A DNA stretch of 35,467 nucleotides from Acidimicrobiia bacterium (GTDB lineage Bacteria > Acidobacteriota > Vicinamibacteria > Vicinamibacterales > UBA2999): positions 1 to 35,467 of the forward strand of contig VFYY01000022.1 of the NCBI GenBank assembly GCA_016871375.1, in the 5' to 3' direction. The position numbers were made by a program, and so were the translations under genes. The notes beneath the pieces were generated by a model. That model was not told the origin of the DNA, did no database searches, and saw nothing but the letters and a program-made list of their open reading frames with translations. Of the stretch, positions 23,484-31,450 are shown one piece after another. The first letter of the stretch is position 1; every line of letters begins with the position of its first letter.

Positions 23484-26036
23484 TCAACGGACAGCAGCGT
23501 GCGGCGGTGTGCCCGGCGCGCCCGCCGCCCGGCGCCGGGCGATCAGCAGGCCGGCGGCCAGGAGCGCGACTACGATCGCAGAGGCGACCAGCTCGACGCG
23601 CGGGCCGGGAGGCGTCACGACGCGTACCGGCGCCGAGGCGTTGCCGGTGACGACAAACGCCGCCCAGTAATACGGGTGGCGAAGCCGGGCGTCGCCAGCG
23701 AGAAAGGCGAGCTTCGCGTCGCGTGCCGCTTCGTCGATCGGGCCGCCCTCGGCAAGCGCGCCGTAGAAGCGGGCCATGAGCGCGGCGGTCGAGGCGTCGT
23801 TGACGTTCCACAGGCTGGCGAGGACCGCGCCGGCGCCGGCGTGAAGAAACGCCCTCGTCAGGCCGACGATGCCCTCGCCCGTGACGTCCTTGCCCAGCGC
23901 CGTCTCGCAGGCGGAGAGGCTCACGAGCGCCGCCCGCAGCCGCAGCCCATAGATTTCGCGCATCTGCAGGATCCCGTCGGTCCCCGGCGCCTCGGTGAGC
24001 GCCAGCCCCGAGCGCTGCGGCACGTCCTCGTCGATGAGGCCGTGCGTGGCGAAGTGCAGGACCGCCGCGCGCTCGATCCCCGCGCCGTGCAGACGGGACT
24101 CGGTCGCGTGCTCCTGCTGGAGGACACGCGCCGCGGCAAACGTCTCCGCGATGGCGTCGAGCTCACGCGCGGTGTGTGGAAGCGATTTCATCAGGCGGAG
24201 GTGCGCGATCGGCACGCCGCGGTCCTGCGCGACACCCGTCGCGCTCATCACCGGGTTGCCAATCGCCACGACGTCACCGGCCTCCGGCGCCGGCCTCGAG
24301 CGCAGGTAGGCCAGGCTCGCCGCCGACGGCGTGTAGGCAATCGCGCGGGACTCGATCAGATGCCGCCCGTCCCGATCGACGAGCGCCTCGAATGGCAGGT
24401 AATGCAGCACTCCGTCCGGCGCGATCGTCACGCGGCGGACGCCGTCGAGGCGGGCCGCCACCGGCTGCCACAACAGGTCGGCGACGCGGCGACCGACCTC
24501 GACGTGACGGCCGTCGGGACTCGAGAGCGCGGCGATGTACGGGCGCACGGCGGCGTCGATCTCCCGGCGCGGCGACAGGGTGACCGCCCAGACCCCGTCG
24601 CGCCTGATCACCCACGCCGTGGACTCGTCGGCGCCGAGGAAGTACTCGAGCAGCGCCTCGTCGGGACCAACCGTCGATCGCTGCACGTCCTCCGGCGTCG
24701 GCAGCCGCGGGAACCGCGCATGCGCCACGGCGGGGATATCGGCGGCGAGCTGGATGCGCATGGCGGCGAGCCGATCCTCGTGCGTCTGGATGGCGGTCTC
24801 GACGGCTCGCCGCGCCTGTGGCCGCAGCGTGCGCGCCCGCAGCTTCGCCTGGTCGTCCGACAGGCGCCGGAGGAGGGCGCGCTCCTCGGCGACGAAGGCT
24901 TCCGGCACCTGCGCGGCCATCGCATCGCGGGTGCCGGCGAGGACGTCGAGAAACGTGCGGGCGCGGGCCCGCTCGGCAATCGCGAACGCGTCGGCGACGC
25001 GGCCTCGCCGCAGGAGCAGCCGCACCAGCAGGTCGTACGGGTTGTCGTACATCGAGAGATTCCCGCCGAGCGACCCGGCCCGGTAATCCTCGAGCAGCAC
25101 GTTTGCGTGCTGCGCCTCGAGCACGTCGAGGGCGTCGAGGTAGTGCCGTTCGGCCTCGTCCGGTTTCCGGTCCGCCAGGAGCGTGCCGAGCTCCATCCGC
25201 GCCTGCCAGCGAATACGGGTGATACCGTCGGCCTCGGCGTTCTGAACCGCCGCACGCAGGGCGCGCTCCGATTCGGTGTGCCGTCCCAGAATCCGAAAGG
25301 CGCGACCCGTGTTCTTCAGCAGCAGCGCGTCGACGCGGCCGAGTTGCCGCGCCAGCGCGAGGCCCTCGCCGTAGCGGCGCAGTGCCTCGCCGGCCGTGGC
25401 AGGATCGTCGCGGAACTGGTTCCCGTAGTTGTTGAGCACCGCCATGCGCACATCCAGCGCGTCGCGCTCGGTGCGTCCCGAGAGCACCGCCAGCGCCTCG
25501 TCGAAGTAACGACGGCTCCTGGCGGGGTCGATTCTCGTGCGCTGGTACAGGATCGCCCAACTGTTGAGAATGCGGGCGGTCAGGACGGCGTCACCAAGGC
25601 GCGTCGCCAGCGCGTACGCCTCCTCGTGCGAACGGCCCGCACGGGCGATGTCCTCGAGCTCGTCGTAGACGACGCCGACGCGCAGCAGATACAGCGCGCG
25701 GTCGCGATCGTCCGGGTTGTCGATCAGGTCGAACGCGCGCTGTGCGTACTCGAAGAACCGCGCTTGCTGCCCCTGGTTGATCGACAGATCGGCGAGATCA
25801 TTGTACGCGCGGGCCAGGACCGGGCGAAGCCCTGCCGCAGACGCGATCTGGAGCTCGCGCTCGTGGTGCCCGATCGCCTGTACGAGCAGGCCCCGCCGCT
25901 CGGCCGCGACGCCGCGCTCGTGCTCGGCATCCGCCCGCGCCGCCGGGGTCATCTCGGGCGCGGGCGGTCCCTGCGCCCACACACCGGCGCCAAGCGCGAG
26001 TGCGTTGATGCACGCGGTCAGGGCGATCCGTCGCAT
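23484..26036 (-). CDS. Exported TPR-CHAT protease-like protein with C-terminal membrane anchor
   Basis: The 850-residue product has a signal peptide (MRRIALTACINALALGAGVWAQG), then helical TPR-type repeats to about residue 400 (for example ARAYNDLADLSINQGQQARFFEYAQRAF). A CHAT domain spans about 510-800. CHAT is a caspase-like cysteine protease fold, and the two catalytic residues are visible: His665 in LHFATHG and Cys710 in SLSACETALGK. Also present are LPFEALVD, RAIAYTPSAASL and GLTRAFLHAGAGAVLASLWNV. A single membrane segment at about 814-833 precedes a basic tail, so the TPR and CHAT parts should be periplasmic. The ATG at 26036 lies 19 nt after the response-regulator stop, and sigma and anti-sigma genes follow at once. 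A regulatory protease acting on the anti-sigma factor is my inference. Confidence 0.9.
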   Translation of the reverse strand: MRRIALTACINALALGAGVWAQGPPAPEMTPAARADAEHERGVAAERRGLLVQAIGHHERELQIASAAGLRPVLARAYNDLADLSINQGQQARFFEYAQRAFDLIDNPDDRDRALYLLRVGVVYDELEDIARAGRSHEEAYALATRLGDAVLTARILNSWAILYQRTRIDPARSRRYFDEALAVLSGRTERDALDVRMAVLNNYGNQFRDDPATAGEALRRYGEGLALARQLGRVDALLLKNTGRAFRILGRHTESERALRAAVQNAEADGITRIRWQARMELGTLLADRKPDEAERHYLDALDVLEAQHANVLLEDYRAGSLGGNLSMYDNPYDLLVRLLLRRGRVADAFAIAERARARTFLDVLAGTRDAMAAQVPEAFVAEERALLRRLSDDQAKLRARTLRPQARRAVETAIQTHEDRLAAMRIQLAADIPAVAHARFPRLPTPEDVQRSTVGPDEALLEYFLGADESTAWVIRRDGVWAVTLSPRREIDAAVRPYIAALSSPDGRHVEVGRRVADLLWQPVAARLDGVRRVTIAPDGVLHYLPFEALVDRDGRHLIESRAIAYTPSAASLAYLRSRPAPEAGDVVAIGNPVMSATGVAQDRGVPIAHLRLMKSLPHTARELDAIAETFAAARVLQQEHATESRLHGAGIERAAVLHFATHGLIDEDVPQRSGLALTEAPGTDGILQMREIYGLRLRAALVSLSACETALGKDVTGEGIVGLTRAFLHAGAGAVLASLWNVNDASTAALMARFYGALAEGGPIDEAARDAKLAFLAGDARLRHPYYWAAFVVTGNASAPVRVVTPPGPRVELVASAIVVALLAAGLLIARRRAAGAPGTPPHAAVR

Positions 26037-26055
26037 GCGGAGCGGCGTCAGCTTA

Positions 26056-26658
26056 TCAGAGCCACCCCCTGGACCGCGCGATGCGGGCGGCGTCGACACG
26101 GTTCTTCGCGCCGACCTTGCCGATCGCCTCCGACAGGTAGTTGCGGACGGTCCCTTCCGACAGCGCCAGCTGCGCCGCAATGTCGTGGCTGCTCAGGCCG
26201 TCGCCGGCCAGGCGGAGCACATGGCGCTCGCGGTCGGTCAGCGGGTCGCTCGCCGTCCATGCCTCGGCGGCTAGCTCAGCGTCGATGGCCCGCCCACCGG
26301 CATGCACGCGGCGAATCGCATCCGCGAGGCGGTTCGACGGCGCGTCCTTGAGCACGTACCCGGTGACGCCGGCGTCGAGCGCGCGGCGCAGGTAACCTGG
26401 GCGCGCGAAGGTCGTGAGGATTACGACCCTGGTCAAGGGCATCGCGCCGCGGACCGCCTGCGCAAGCTCCAGTCCGCTCATGCCGGGCATTTCGATGTCG
26501 GTGAGCAGGACGTCCGGCCGGAGGGCGCGGACCAGCGCCAGGGCCTCGTCGCCGTGTCCGGCGCGGCCGACGACTTCGATGTCGCGCTCGATCTCGAGCA
26601 GTGCGGCAAGCGCGCCAAGCACCATGTTCTGGTCCTCGGCGATGACCACGCGAATCAT
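26056..26658 (-). CDS. NarL/LuxR-type response regulator
   Basis: The 200-residue product has a receiver domain with phospho-acceptor Asp54 in VLLTDIEMPGMSG, a conserved Thr in VVILTTFARPGY, and Lys in GYVLKDAP. The C-terminal helix-turn-helix (LTDRERHVLRLAGDGLSSHD, then EGTVRNYLSEAIGKVGAKNR) is of the LuxR type. It resembles DesR. The ATG at 26658 overlaps the histidine-kinase stop by 4 nt (ATGA), so the two are a cognate pair. The CHAT gene begins 19 nt downstream. Confidence 0.95.
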   Translation of the reverse strand: MIRVVIAEDQNMVLGALAALLEIERDIEVVGRAGHGDEALALVRALRPDVLLTDIEMPGMSGLELAQAVRGAMPLTRVVILTTFARPGYLRRALDAGVTGYVLKDAPSNRLADAIRRVHAGGRAIDAELAAEAWTASDPLTDRERHVLRLAGDGLSSHDIAAQLALSEGTVRNYLSEAIGKVGAKNRVDAARIARSRGWL

Positions 26659-27743
26659 GTTTCGGCCGTCGTCATCGGCACGGCCGGCAAGGTCACGACC
26701 AGACGGAGGCCGTTGCGGCCGTCGATGTCGACCCGGCCGCCCAACTCCGCGACACGGCCGCGCATCCCGGACAGCCCGATGCCCTCCACGACCGGACCGC
26801 CGCGACCGTCGTCTTCCACCGTCAGCACGATCGTTCGGTCATCCGCCGCGAGCCGCACCACGCATCGCGTGGAGGCGGCGTGGCGGACGATGTTCGTCAT
26901 GGCCTCGCGCAGCGCGAGCGCCAGGACCGTTTCATACCGTGCCGGCAGCGAGACCGGGGCGATATGTGTCTCGAGGCGGACGCCCGCGGCGGTCAGCACG
27001 TTCGCGGCACTCTGCAACTGCCCATGCAGCCCATGTTGCTGGTAGCCCTCGACGGCGCGCCGCACCTCCGACAGCGCGTCCCGCGACACCCGCTCGACGT
27101 CGCGGATCTCCTGCATCGCCCTGCCTGGATCGCTCTCCGCCAGCTTCGAGGCGAGCTCGGATTTCAGCGTGATGACCGAGAGCGTGTGGCCGAGCAGGTC
27201 GTGGAGGTCGCGCGCAATGCGCTCACGCTCGGCGAGCTTGGCCATCTCCTCGACGTCTTCGTGGGCACGCAGGAGCGCCGCGTGCTGGCGGATCCGTTCG
27301 GCCTGAAAGACGTTCATCCCGCCCACGCCACCGGCTAGGACGATCGTCGTCATGCCGATCCAGTAACGGCCGCCAGGGGGCAGCCAGATCATCACGAGGC
27401 AGACGCCGGCCACGAGCACGGCGAGGTAGACGAGCGCGCCGCGCGGACGCAGCGCGAACGGGATGCCGGCGGCCGAGAAGATGACGTACGTGTTCGCGCC
27501 AGGGTTGATCGGCATCAGCGCGAAGCCGAGGACCGCAATCGCGATCGTCGCTGTCAGGCGGAGCGGCCTGGGACCCGCGAACTGCCCGAAATACAGCGGC
27601 AGGAACAGCGCGATCGAGACCAGCGTCGCCGTCCACAACAGCCGGCCGCCGCCGTACATCACCGGCACGACGAACAGGTAGCCGAGAAAGATCAGCCACA
27701 CGTACGGCATCCAGCGTGGCGCGGGATCGGCGTGCGCGGTCAT
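26655..27743 (-). CDS. DesK-type sensor histidine kinase
   Basis: The 362-residue product has five or six N-terminal membrane segments (about residues 13-145) and no extracellular sensor domain. A short coiled coil leads to the HisKA_3 dimerisation helix with phospho-acceptor His181 in RERIARDLHDLLGHTLSV. The ATPase domain has N box REAMTNIVRHA and G motifs EDDGRGG and GLSGMRGRV. This plan matches DesK-like kinases that sense membrane state. The ATG at 27743 lies 13 nt after the DUF2306 stop. Confidence 0.94.
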   Translation of the reverse strand: MTAHADPAPRWMPYVWLIFLGYLFVVPVMYGGGRLLWTATLVSIALFLPLYFGQFAGPRPLRLTATIAIAVLGFALMPINPGANTYVIFSAAGIPFALRPRGALVYLAVLVAGVCLVMIWLPPGGRYWIGMTTIVLAGGVGGMNVFQAERIRQHAALLRAHEDVEEMAKLAERERIARDLHDLLGHTLSVITLKSELASKLAESDPGRAMQEIRDVERVSRDALSEVRRAVEGYQQHGLHGQLQSAANVLTAAGVRLETHIAPVSLPARYETVLALALREAMTNIVRHAASTRCVVRLAADDRTIVLTVEDDGRGGPVVEGIGLSGMRGRVAELGGRVDIDGRNGLRLVVTLPAVPMTTAET

Positions 27744-27756
27744 GGCGGCGGCGATT

Positions 27757-28236
27757 CTATCGCGCCAGCGCGGCGACGATCCGCGGCACGCGGCTGTTGA
27801 TGATGATTGCGGCGAGCACCATGACCGCGATGGACGCCGCCGTGAGCACCATCGGTCCGATGCCGCCCAGCCGGCCGCCGACCTCGCTGACGGCGGCGCC
27901 GACGAGGCCCGCGTACGACCAGCTCATGAACCTCGCGTGCATCTGGAGCCACCGGTGCCGGGGACGCTGGATCCACACAGGCACGACACCGGCAGCGACC
28001 GTCGCCAGGCTGACGAGCGCCAGCGTGTGAAACGGTCCCCACCGGTCAAACAGGTCGTAGATGGTCAACGCTGTCGCGTTCATGATGACCATGGTGACGG
28101 CATAGACCATCCCGAGGCGGCGATGCGCCGCCGTCCCCTTGCTCGTCACCACGACGACGAAGCCAAGCACCATCGCTGCGAGCGCGCACCCGAGATGAAC
28201 GGCGCCGAGCGCGTCGAGTCCGCGAATGCCAAACAT
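27757..28236 (-). CDS. DUF2306-like membrane protein
   Basis: The 159-residue product has four to five membrane segments with conserved-looking histidines and arginines at their edges (HRRLGMVYAVTMVIMNATAL, LQMHARFMSWSYAGLVGAAVSE). This matches the DUF2306 family of unknown function. The ATG at 28236 has GGAGG five nt upstream; longer readings to the left lack signals. It is the first gene of the signalling operon, 13 nt before the kinase gene, and may modulate the sensor kinase (inference). Confidence 0.82.
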   Translation of the reverse strand: MFGIRGLDALGAVHLGCALAAMVLGFVVVVTSKGTAAHRRLGMVYAVTMVIMNATALTIYDLFDRWGPFHTLALVSLATVAAGVVPVWIQRPRHRWLQMHARFMSWSYAGLVGAAVSEVGGRLGGIGPMVLTAASIAVMVLAAIIINSRVPRIVAALAR

Positions 28237-28306
28237 GCACGCCTCCGTTCGGTAGAGTGAGCCCCTACACGCGGCAACGGCAGTCCCGATCGTCATCCGC
28301 CGCGCG

Positions 28307-28318
28307 TGACACCTGTCA
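28307..28318. promoter_or_regulatory. Possible operator TGACACCTGTCA
   Basis: Inverted arms TGACA and TGTCA with two nt between lie 71 nt upstream of the DUF2306 start, in the gap between divergent transcription units. NarL-type regulators bind inverted repeats, so it could be the site of the operon's own regulator. Only form and position support this. Confidence 0.3.
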
Positions 28319-28420
28319 TACGGCTGAGCAGCCAACGCGTACGCCTCAACAATACGGGCGCTTTTCGTTGGATCTCGCGATCTCCGTTCGTAGGATGGAC
28401 CTGCTCACAACACGCATTCG

Positions 28421-28720
28421 GTGCTGGTGGTCGACAACGATCGCGCGCCGCGGACGACTGTCTCGTCGTGGATCGATCCGTCCGCGTACCGCGTCGTCGA
28501 GGCCGAGTCGGCGGACGAGGCGCTGGACGCCATGGACGAGGCGGCGGCGGACATCGCCGTCTGCGACCTCAGCATGGCCGGCCGCGACGGCGTGTGGCTG
28601 GCGTGGGAGGTGGTGCGGACGCATCCGCAGCTCGGCTATGATCTACTGAAGAGGTTACCGGGGCTGTCCGCCGCCGCGCCGATCGTGCTTTCGCCCCACG
28701 AAGCGTTCGAGGTTGCCTAG
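28421..28720 (+). CDS. Shortened receiver-domain protein
   Basis: The 99-residue reading starts with a GTG and gives MLVVDNDRAPRTTVSSWIDPSAYRV, then VCDLSMAGRDGVWLAWEVVRTHPQ. This is the first two thirds of a response-regulator receiver domain, with the acidic pair (VDND) and the phospho-acceptor Asp in VCDLSM. After HPQ the usual Thr and Lys strands are missing, and the rest (LGYDLLKRLPGLSAAAPIVL) does not match. It may be a decayed regulator. A stop codon lies 10 codons upstream of the GTG and no better start was seen. The stop is 2 nt before fmdB. Confidence 0.5.
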   Translation: MLVVDNDRAPRTTVSSWIDPSAYRVVEAESADEALDAMDEAAADIAVCDLSMAGRDGVWLAWEVVRTHPQLGYDLLKRLPGLSAAAPIVLSPHEAFEVA

Positions 28721-28722
28721 AG

Positions 28723-28956
28723 ATGCCACTGTACGAATACGCCTGCAAGGAATGCGCGCACCAGTTCGAGACGCTGGTGCGCGGGTCGGAGACCCCGTCC
28801 TGCCCCGCCTGTCACGCCACGGCGCTGGAGCGGAAGCTCTCGGTCTTTGCCGCCCACTCCAACACCGGCAGCTGGCCGCGGCAGATCGAGGCGACGCCCG
28901 GCCCGTGCGGCTCGTGCGGCGATCCCCGCGGCCCGGGTTCCTGCTCGATTAATTAG
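28723..28956 (+). CDS. FmdB family zinc-ribbon protein
   Basis: The 77-residue product opens MPLYEYACKECAHQFETLV with a Cys pair (CKEC) and a second pair in SCPACHA, the classic FmdB zinc ribbon that binds one zinc ion. The tail has CGSCG and ends PGSCSIN. FmdB proteins are putative regulators of unknown action. Two palindromes directly follow the stop codon. Confidence 0.92.
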   Translation: MPLYEYACKECAHQFETLVRGSETPSCPACHATALERKLSVFAAHSNTGSWPRQIEATPGPCGSCGDPRGPGSCSIN

Positions 28957-28957
28957 C

Positions 28958-28985
28958 GTGTGGTCCGCCTGAAGGCGGACACTAC
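28958..28985. repeat. Second palindrome family, copy 3, with compensatory changes
   Basis: The core is GTCCGCCTGAAGGCGGAC. Compared with 5265-5292, the stem has G to C on one side and C to G on the other, so pairing is kept. The flanks GTGTG and ACTAC are unchanged. It lies between convergent genes. Confidence 0.88.
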
Positions 28986-29000
28986 TCGATGAACTGAAAC

Positions 29001-29025
29001 GGGCGCGGCGTGCCGCGCCCCTACC
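29001..29025. repeat. CTACC-flanked palindrome at a stop codon
   Basis: Arms GGGCGCGGC and GCCGCGCCC are perfect with GT between. The right flank CTACC supplies the TAG stop (29021-29023) of the minus-strand membrane protein gene. Confidence 0.88.
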
Positions 29026-29533
29026 GGACGATGCATTCGGCCAGCAGGCCGACGGCCTCGCCGGGCCTGCACCCCGACGGCCGGTAGAACGTGATCATCC
29101 GCCCGCAGACGATCACGGTGATCCACAGCGCGATGGAGACGGCGCCGTTGAGGCGCGCGATCCCTTCGCGGCGCGCCAGGTAGAAGCTCGCCGCGTTCAC
29201 GCCCGCCAGCAGCACGCAGAACATCTTCAGGTGAAACGCGGGGTTGTAGACGTACTGGTCCGGGTACGTCATCAGGAAGAACAGCCCGCTCGTCACGTTG
29301 ATCGCGAAGCCGAGCATCGCGAACGGAATCAGCCGGTGGAACTCCATCATCGGCACGTGCCTCGCGACGCCGAGCAGACGGAGGTCCCACGCCGCGATCG
29401 TGCCGAAGAGAAGCGTCAGGCCGGTGAAGTGGATGCTCTCCACGAGCGGCCACGACCAGGCCAGCTGCATGAATTCCGACACCCGGGGGAAACCCAGGAG
29501 CACACGTTCCAGTTCGACTTGAAACGGAATCAT
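29021..29533 (-). CDS. Small polytopic membrane protein, member 1 of a paralogous pair
   Basis: The 170-residue product has about four membrane segments. Blocks shared with its upstream neighbour are WPLVESIHFTGLTLLFGTIAAWDLRLLGVA and NPAFHLKMFCVLL, including a buried His and the DLRLLGVA motif. I do not know a function; family names of the DUF6644 kind come to mind but cannot be checked. The ATG overlaps the upstream stop by 4 nt. It is the last gene of the metal-efflux run. Confidence 0.75.
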   Translation of the reverse strand: MIPFQVELERVLLGFPRVSEFMQLAWSWPLVESIHFTGLTLLFGTIAAWDLRLLGVARHVPMMEFHRLIPFAMLGFAINVTSGLFFLMTYPDQYVYNPAFHLKMFCVLLAGVNAASFYLARREGIARLNGAVSIALWITVIVCGRMITFYRPSGCRPGEAVGLLAECIVR

Positions 29534-30003
29534 GTGCAGATCTCGTCAACCATCAGGCGGCTGCACGTATAGGCGAGCAGCCGTCCCGCCGTAATCGCGG
29601 CCGCCCAGCCCGCCAGGGACAGCACGGCCAGCGTCTTCGTCGGCTTCCGCAGTGTGGCGCGCAGCACGAGCAGGCTCATGACGATCAACCCGAGCTTCAG
29701 ATGGAACACGGGGTTCGTCAGGGCCTTGGTCGGGTACGCGATCACGAGCGCGATGCCCGACACCACGTTCATCCACAGCCCGAGCCACATCAGCGGCAGG
29801 TAGCGCCTGAAGGCGTCGGTCGGCACGCCCGGCGCGACGCCGAGCACGCGGAGGTCGAGCGCGCCGTTGAGCCCCGCGAGCAGGCCCAGGCCGACGGTGT
29901 GCGCCGCGAGGATGCCCGGGAACGCCCACAACGACGGCGACTCGCGCATCCAGATGCTGAACGCGCTCGCCTCCAGCCACGCGAAGAGCGGGTCTGCGGA
30001 CAT
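29530..30003 (-). CDS. Small polytopic membrane protein, member 2 of a paralogous pair
   Basis: The 157-residue product has about four membrane segments and the same plan as its downstream neighbour: SLWAFPGILAAHTVGLGLLAGLNGALDLRVLGVA and NPVFHLKLGLIVM. The spaced histidines could bind metal or haem, but nothing proves it. The start is ATG at 30003. It lies 9 nt after the upstream stop and overlaps the next gene by 4 nt. Confidence 0.75.
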   Translation of the reverse strand: MSADPLFAWLEASAFSIWMRESPSLWAFPGILAAHTVGLGLLAGLNGALDLRVLGVAPGVPTDAFRRYLPLMWLGLWMNVVSGIALVIAYPTKALTNPVFHLKLGLIVMSLLVLRATLRKPTKTLAVLSLAGWAAAITAGRLLAYTCSRLMVDEICT

Positions 30004-30012
30004 CGGCGCCGG

Positions 30013-30333
30013 TCAGTCGCCGCCGCGAATCGGCGGCACGATCCGGATCTCGATGGCCAGCGAATCGTCCTCGGTGTCGCCATACGAATCGACGACGAGG
30101 CTCTGCCCCGCGCGCAGCGCGGCCGCATCCACCTTCTTCTTGTCGCGCGAAATCGCGGTCTGCTTGTCGAGGCGAATCGAGACCGTCTTGCCCGTGCGGC
30201 TCTTGACCTGAATCCGCGAGTCGGCGTGCTTCATCAGCGTGCCGATGATGCGGAACTCCTCGTGCGCCCGCACCACGCCGGCGCCTGCGGCCAGCAGCAT
30301 GAGGGCGGACACAAGGGCGGCTCGTCTCGTCAT
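30013..30333 (-). CDS. Small periplasmic protein with a beta-barrel-like domain
   Basis: The 106-residue product has a signal peptide (ALVSALMLLAAGAGVVRA) and a mature part beginning HEEFRIIGTLMKH. The remainder (RIQVKSRTGKTVSIRLDKQTAISRD, AALRAGQSLVVDSYG) alternates like an OB-fold/DUF5666-type domain. The His-rich start might touch metal. The ATG overlaps the upstream stop by 4 nt and has GAGGAG upstream. Its role in the efflux operon is unknown. Confidence 0.75.
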   Translation of the reverse strand: MTRRAALVSALMLLAAGAGVVRAHEEFRIIGTLMKHADSRIQVKSRTGKTVSIRLDKQTAISRDKKKVDAAALRAGQSLVVDSYGDTEDDSLAIEIRIVPPIRGGD

Positions 30334-30974
30334 GGCGTCTCCTCGCCCCCCGCGGGGCTGATCACGTCGAGCGGCCGCACCGCGCGCTCCCGCCGCGTAC
30401 GATCAATGTGGAACTCGTGCGCCACCGTGAAGAAACCGGCGGCGGCGACCCTGACCCGGATCGTCTCGCCTCCTGGATTCTCCCAGTACCACCCGTGGAT
30501 GCCCGCGAATGGCGCCACGAAGTGGCCGTCCGCCTGGCGCCGCGGCTGCTTGTCGAACGACTGCGCGGCGGTGCTGCTCGCCTGCCCCTCGGGGTCGCCG
30601 TGAAAGTCGTGGATCACGTCGCCGTCGGCGCGCCACGAGAACAGCATGGTGGCGCCCTGCTCGAGCTGGTACTTGTACTCCACGTACTCGTATGGCCCGA
30701 GCACGAATTCCCTCGCATCCACCTTGTATTCGGCGGGATACAGCGCGAACGGCCCCGCCTGCACCGGCGCCACGCGGTCGCCCGTCGGGGGCGGGACCGC
30801 TTCCTCCACGCCCGTGCCGGCCAGCGCCGTCAGGCCGAGCGCCCTGCCCGTGCCGAGCGGATCGATGCCGTACTCCGCCGGAAGGACGACGGTCGCCAGC
30901 ACGGCTGTCGCGACGGCGAGCGCCGCCGCGCTGGCGCGGCCGAGCGCCTGTCGCTCCCGTGTGTCCTGCGCCAT
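30330..30974 (-). CDS. Transmembrane anchor-type protein of metal-efflux operons
   Basis: The 214-residue product has one N-terminal membrane segment (about 13-33, ASAAALAVATAVLATVVLPAEY) and a periplasmic domain. Notable residues lie in YEYVEYKYQLEQGATMLFSW, VIHDFHGDPEG, HFVAPFAGIHGWYWEN and AHEFHID, rich in His, Trp and Tyr. Proteins of this plan are often annotated as transmembrane anchor proteins beside RND metal pumps. The exact role is not known to me. It lies 4 nt after the YcnI-like gene. Confidence 0.75.
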   Translation of the reverse strand: MAQDTRERQALGRASAAALAVATAVLATVVLPAEYGIDPLGTGRALGLTALAGTGVEEAVPPPTGDRVAPVQAGPFALYPAEYKVDAREFVLGPYEYVEYKYQLEQGATMLFSWRADGDVIHDFHGDPEGQASSTAAQSFDKQPRRQADGHFVAPFAGIHGWYWENPGGETIRVRVAAAGFFTVAHEFHIDRTRRERAVRPLDVISPAGGEETP

Positions 30975-30978
30975 GTCG

Positions 30979-31434
30979 TTACCGGCGCGGCAGCGGCGCC
31001 AGCCGCGTCACCGCGGTTGGCCGCGTCCCGTTCGGTCCCCTGGTCCAGTCCGTGACGGTGCCGTCGGCGAACCGCTGCCGGAGGATCCAGACGATCTGCG
31101 CGCCTTCGCGCGGGTTGCGCGCGACGAAGCTGACCTCGATGAACTCATACGGCTTCACATCCGCGTGGATCGTCATGGCCACGACGCGATCGTCCTGACG
31201 CCTGACGTCGTACTTCCACCCCATCGGCGCCTGGATCGTCTCGACAATGACCCCGGCCGGGAACTCGATCTCCGCACCGGTCGTGGCGACCTTCCCCTCC
31301 GTCGGAATCCGAATCGTGTACTTCTCCGTCGCCCCGGCCGTCGACTCTCTGGGCGTGATGCTGACGTGCGCGCCGGCCACCGCCGGAAGCAGGAGCGCGA
31401 GCGCCGCGGCGGCGGAAACGAACCGTGTCGTCAT
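30979..31434 (-). CDS. YcnI/DUF1775-like periplasmic copper-binding protein
   Basis: The 151-residue product has a signal peptide cleaved before His23 (AGAHVSITPRES). In YcnI proteins the mature N-terminal His, together with a Trp, binds Cu(II). His23 and a candidate Trp73 in APMGWKYDV are both present. The domain ends with FADGTVTDWTRGPNGTRPT, also typical. AGGAGAGG precedes the ATG. It lies 16 nt after the RND pump gene, pointing to copper as one substrate of the system. Confidence 0.88.
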   Translation of the reverse strand: MTTRFVSAAAALALLLPAVAGAHVSITPRESTAGATEKYTIRIPTEGKVATTGAEIEFPAGVIVETIQAPMGWKYDVRRQDDRVVAMTIHADVKPYEFIEVSFVARNPREGAQIVWILRQRFADGTVTDWTRGPNGTRPTAVTRLAPLPRR

Positions 31435-31450
31435 GTCCTCTCCTCTCGAA

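Noticed and set aside
23466-26351. 961-residue plus-strand frame opposite the CHAT gene
   Set aside because: It has shadow composition and no motif, and the opposite strand carries a complete CHAT protein.
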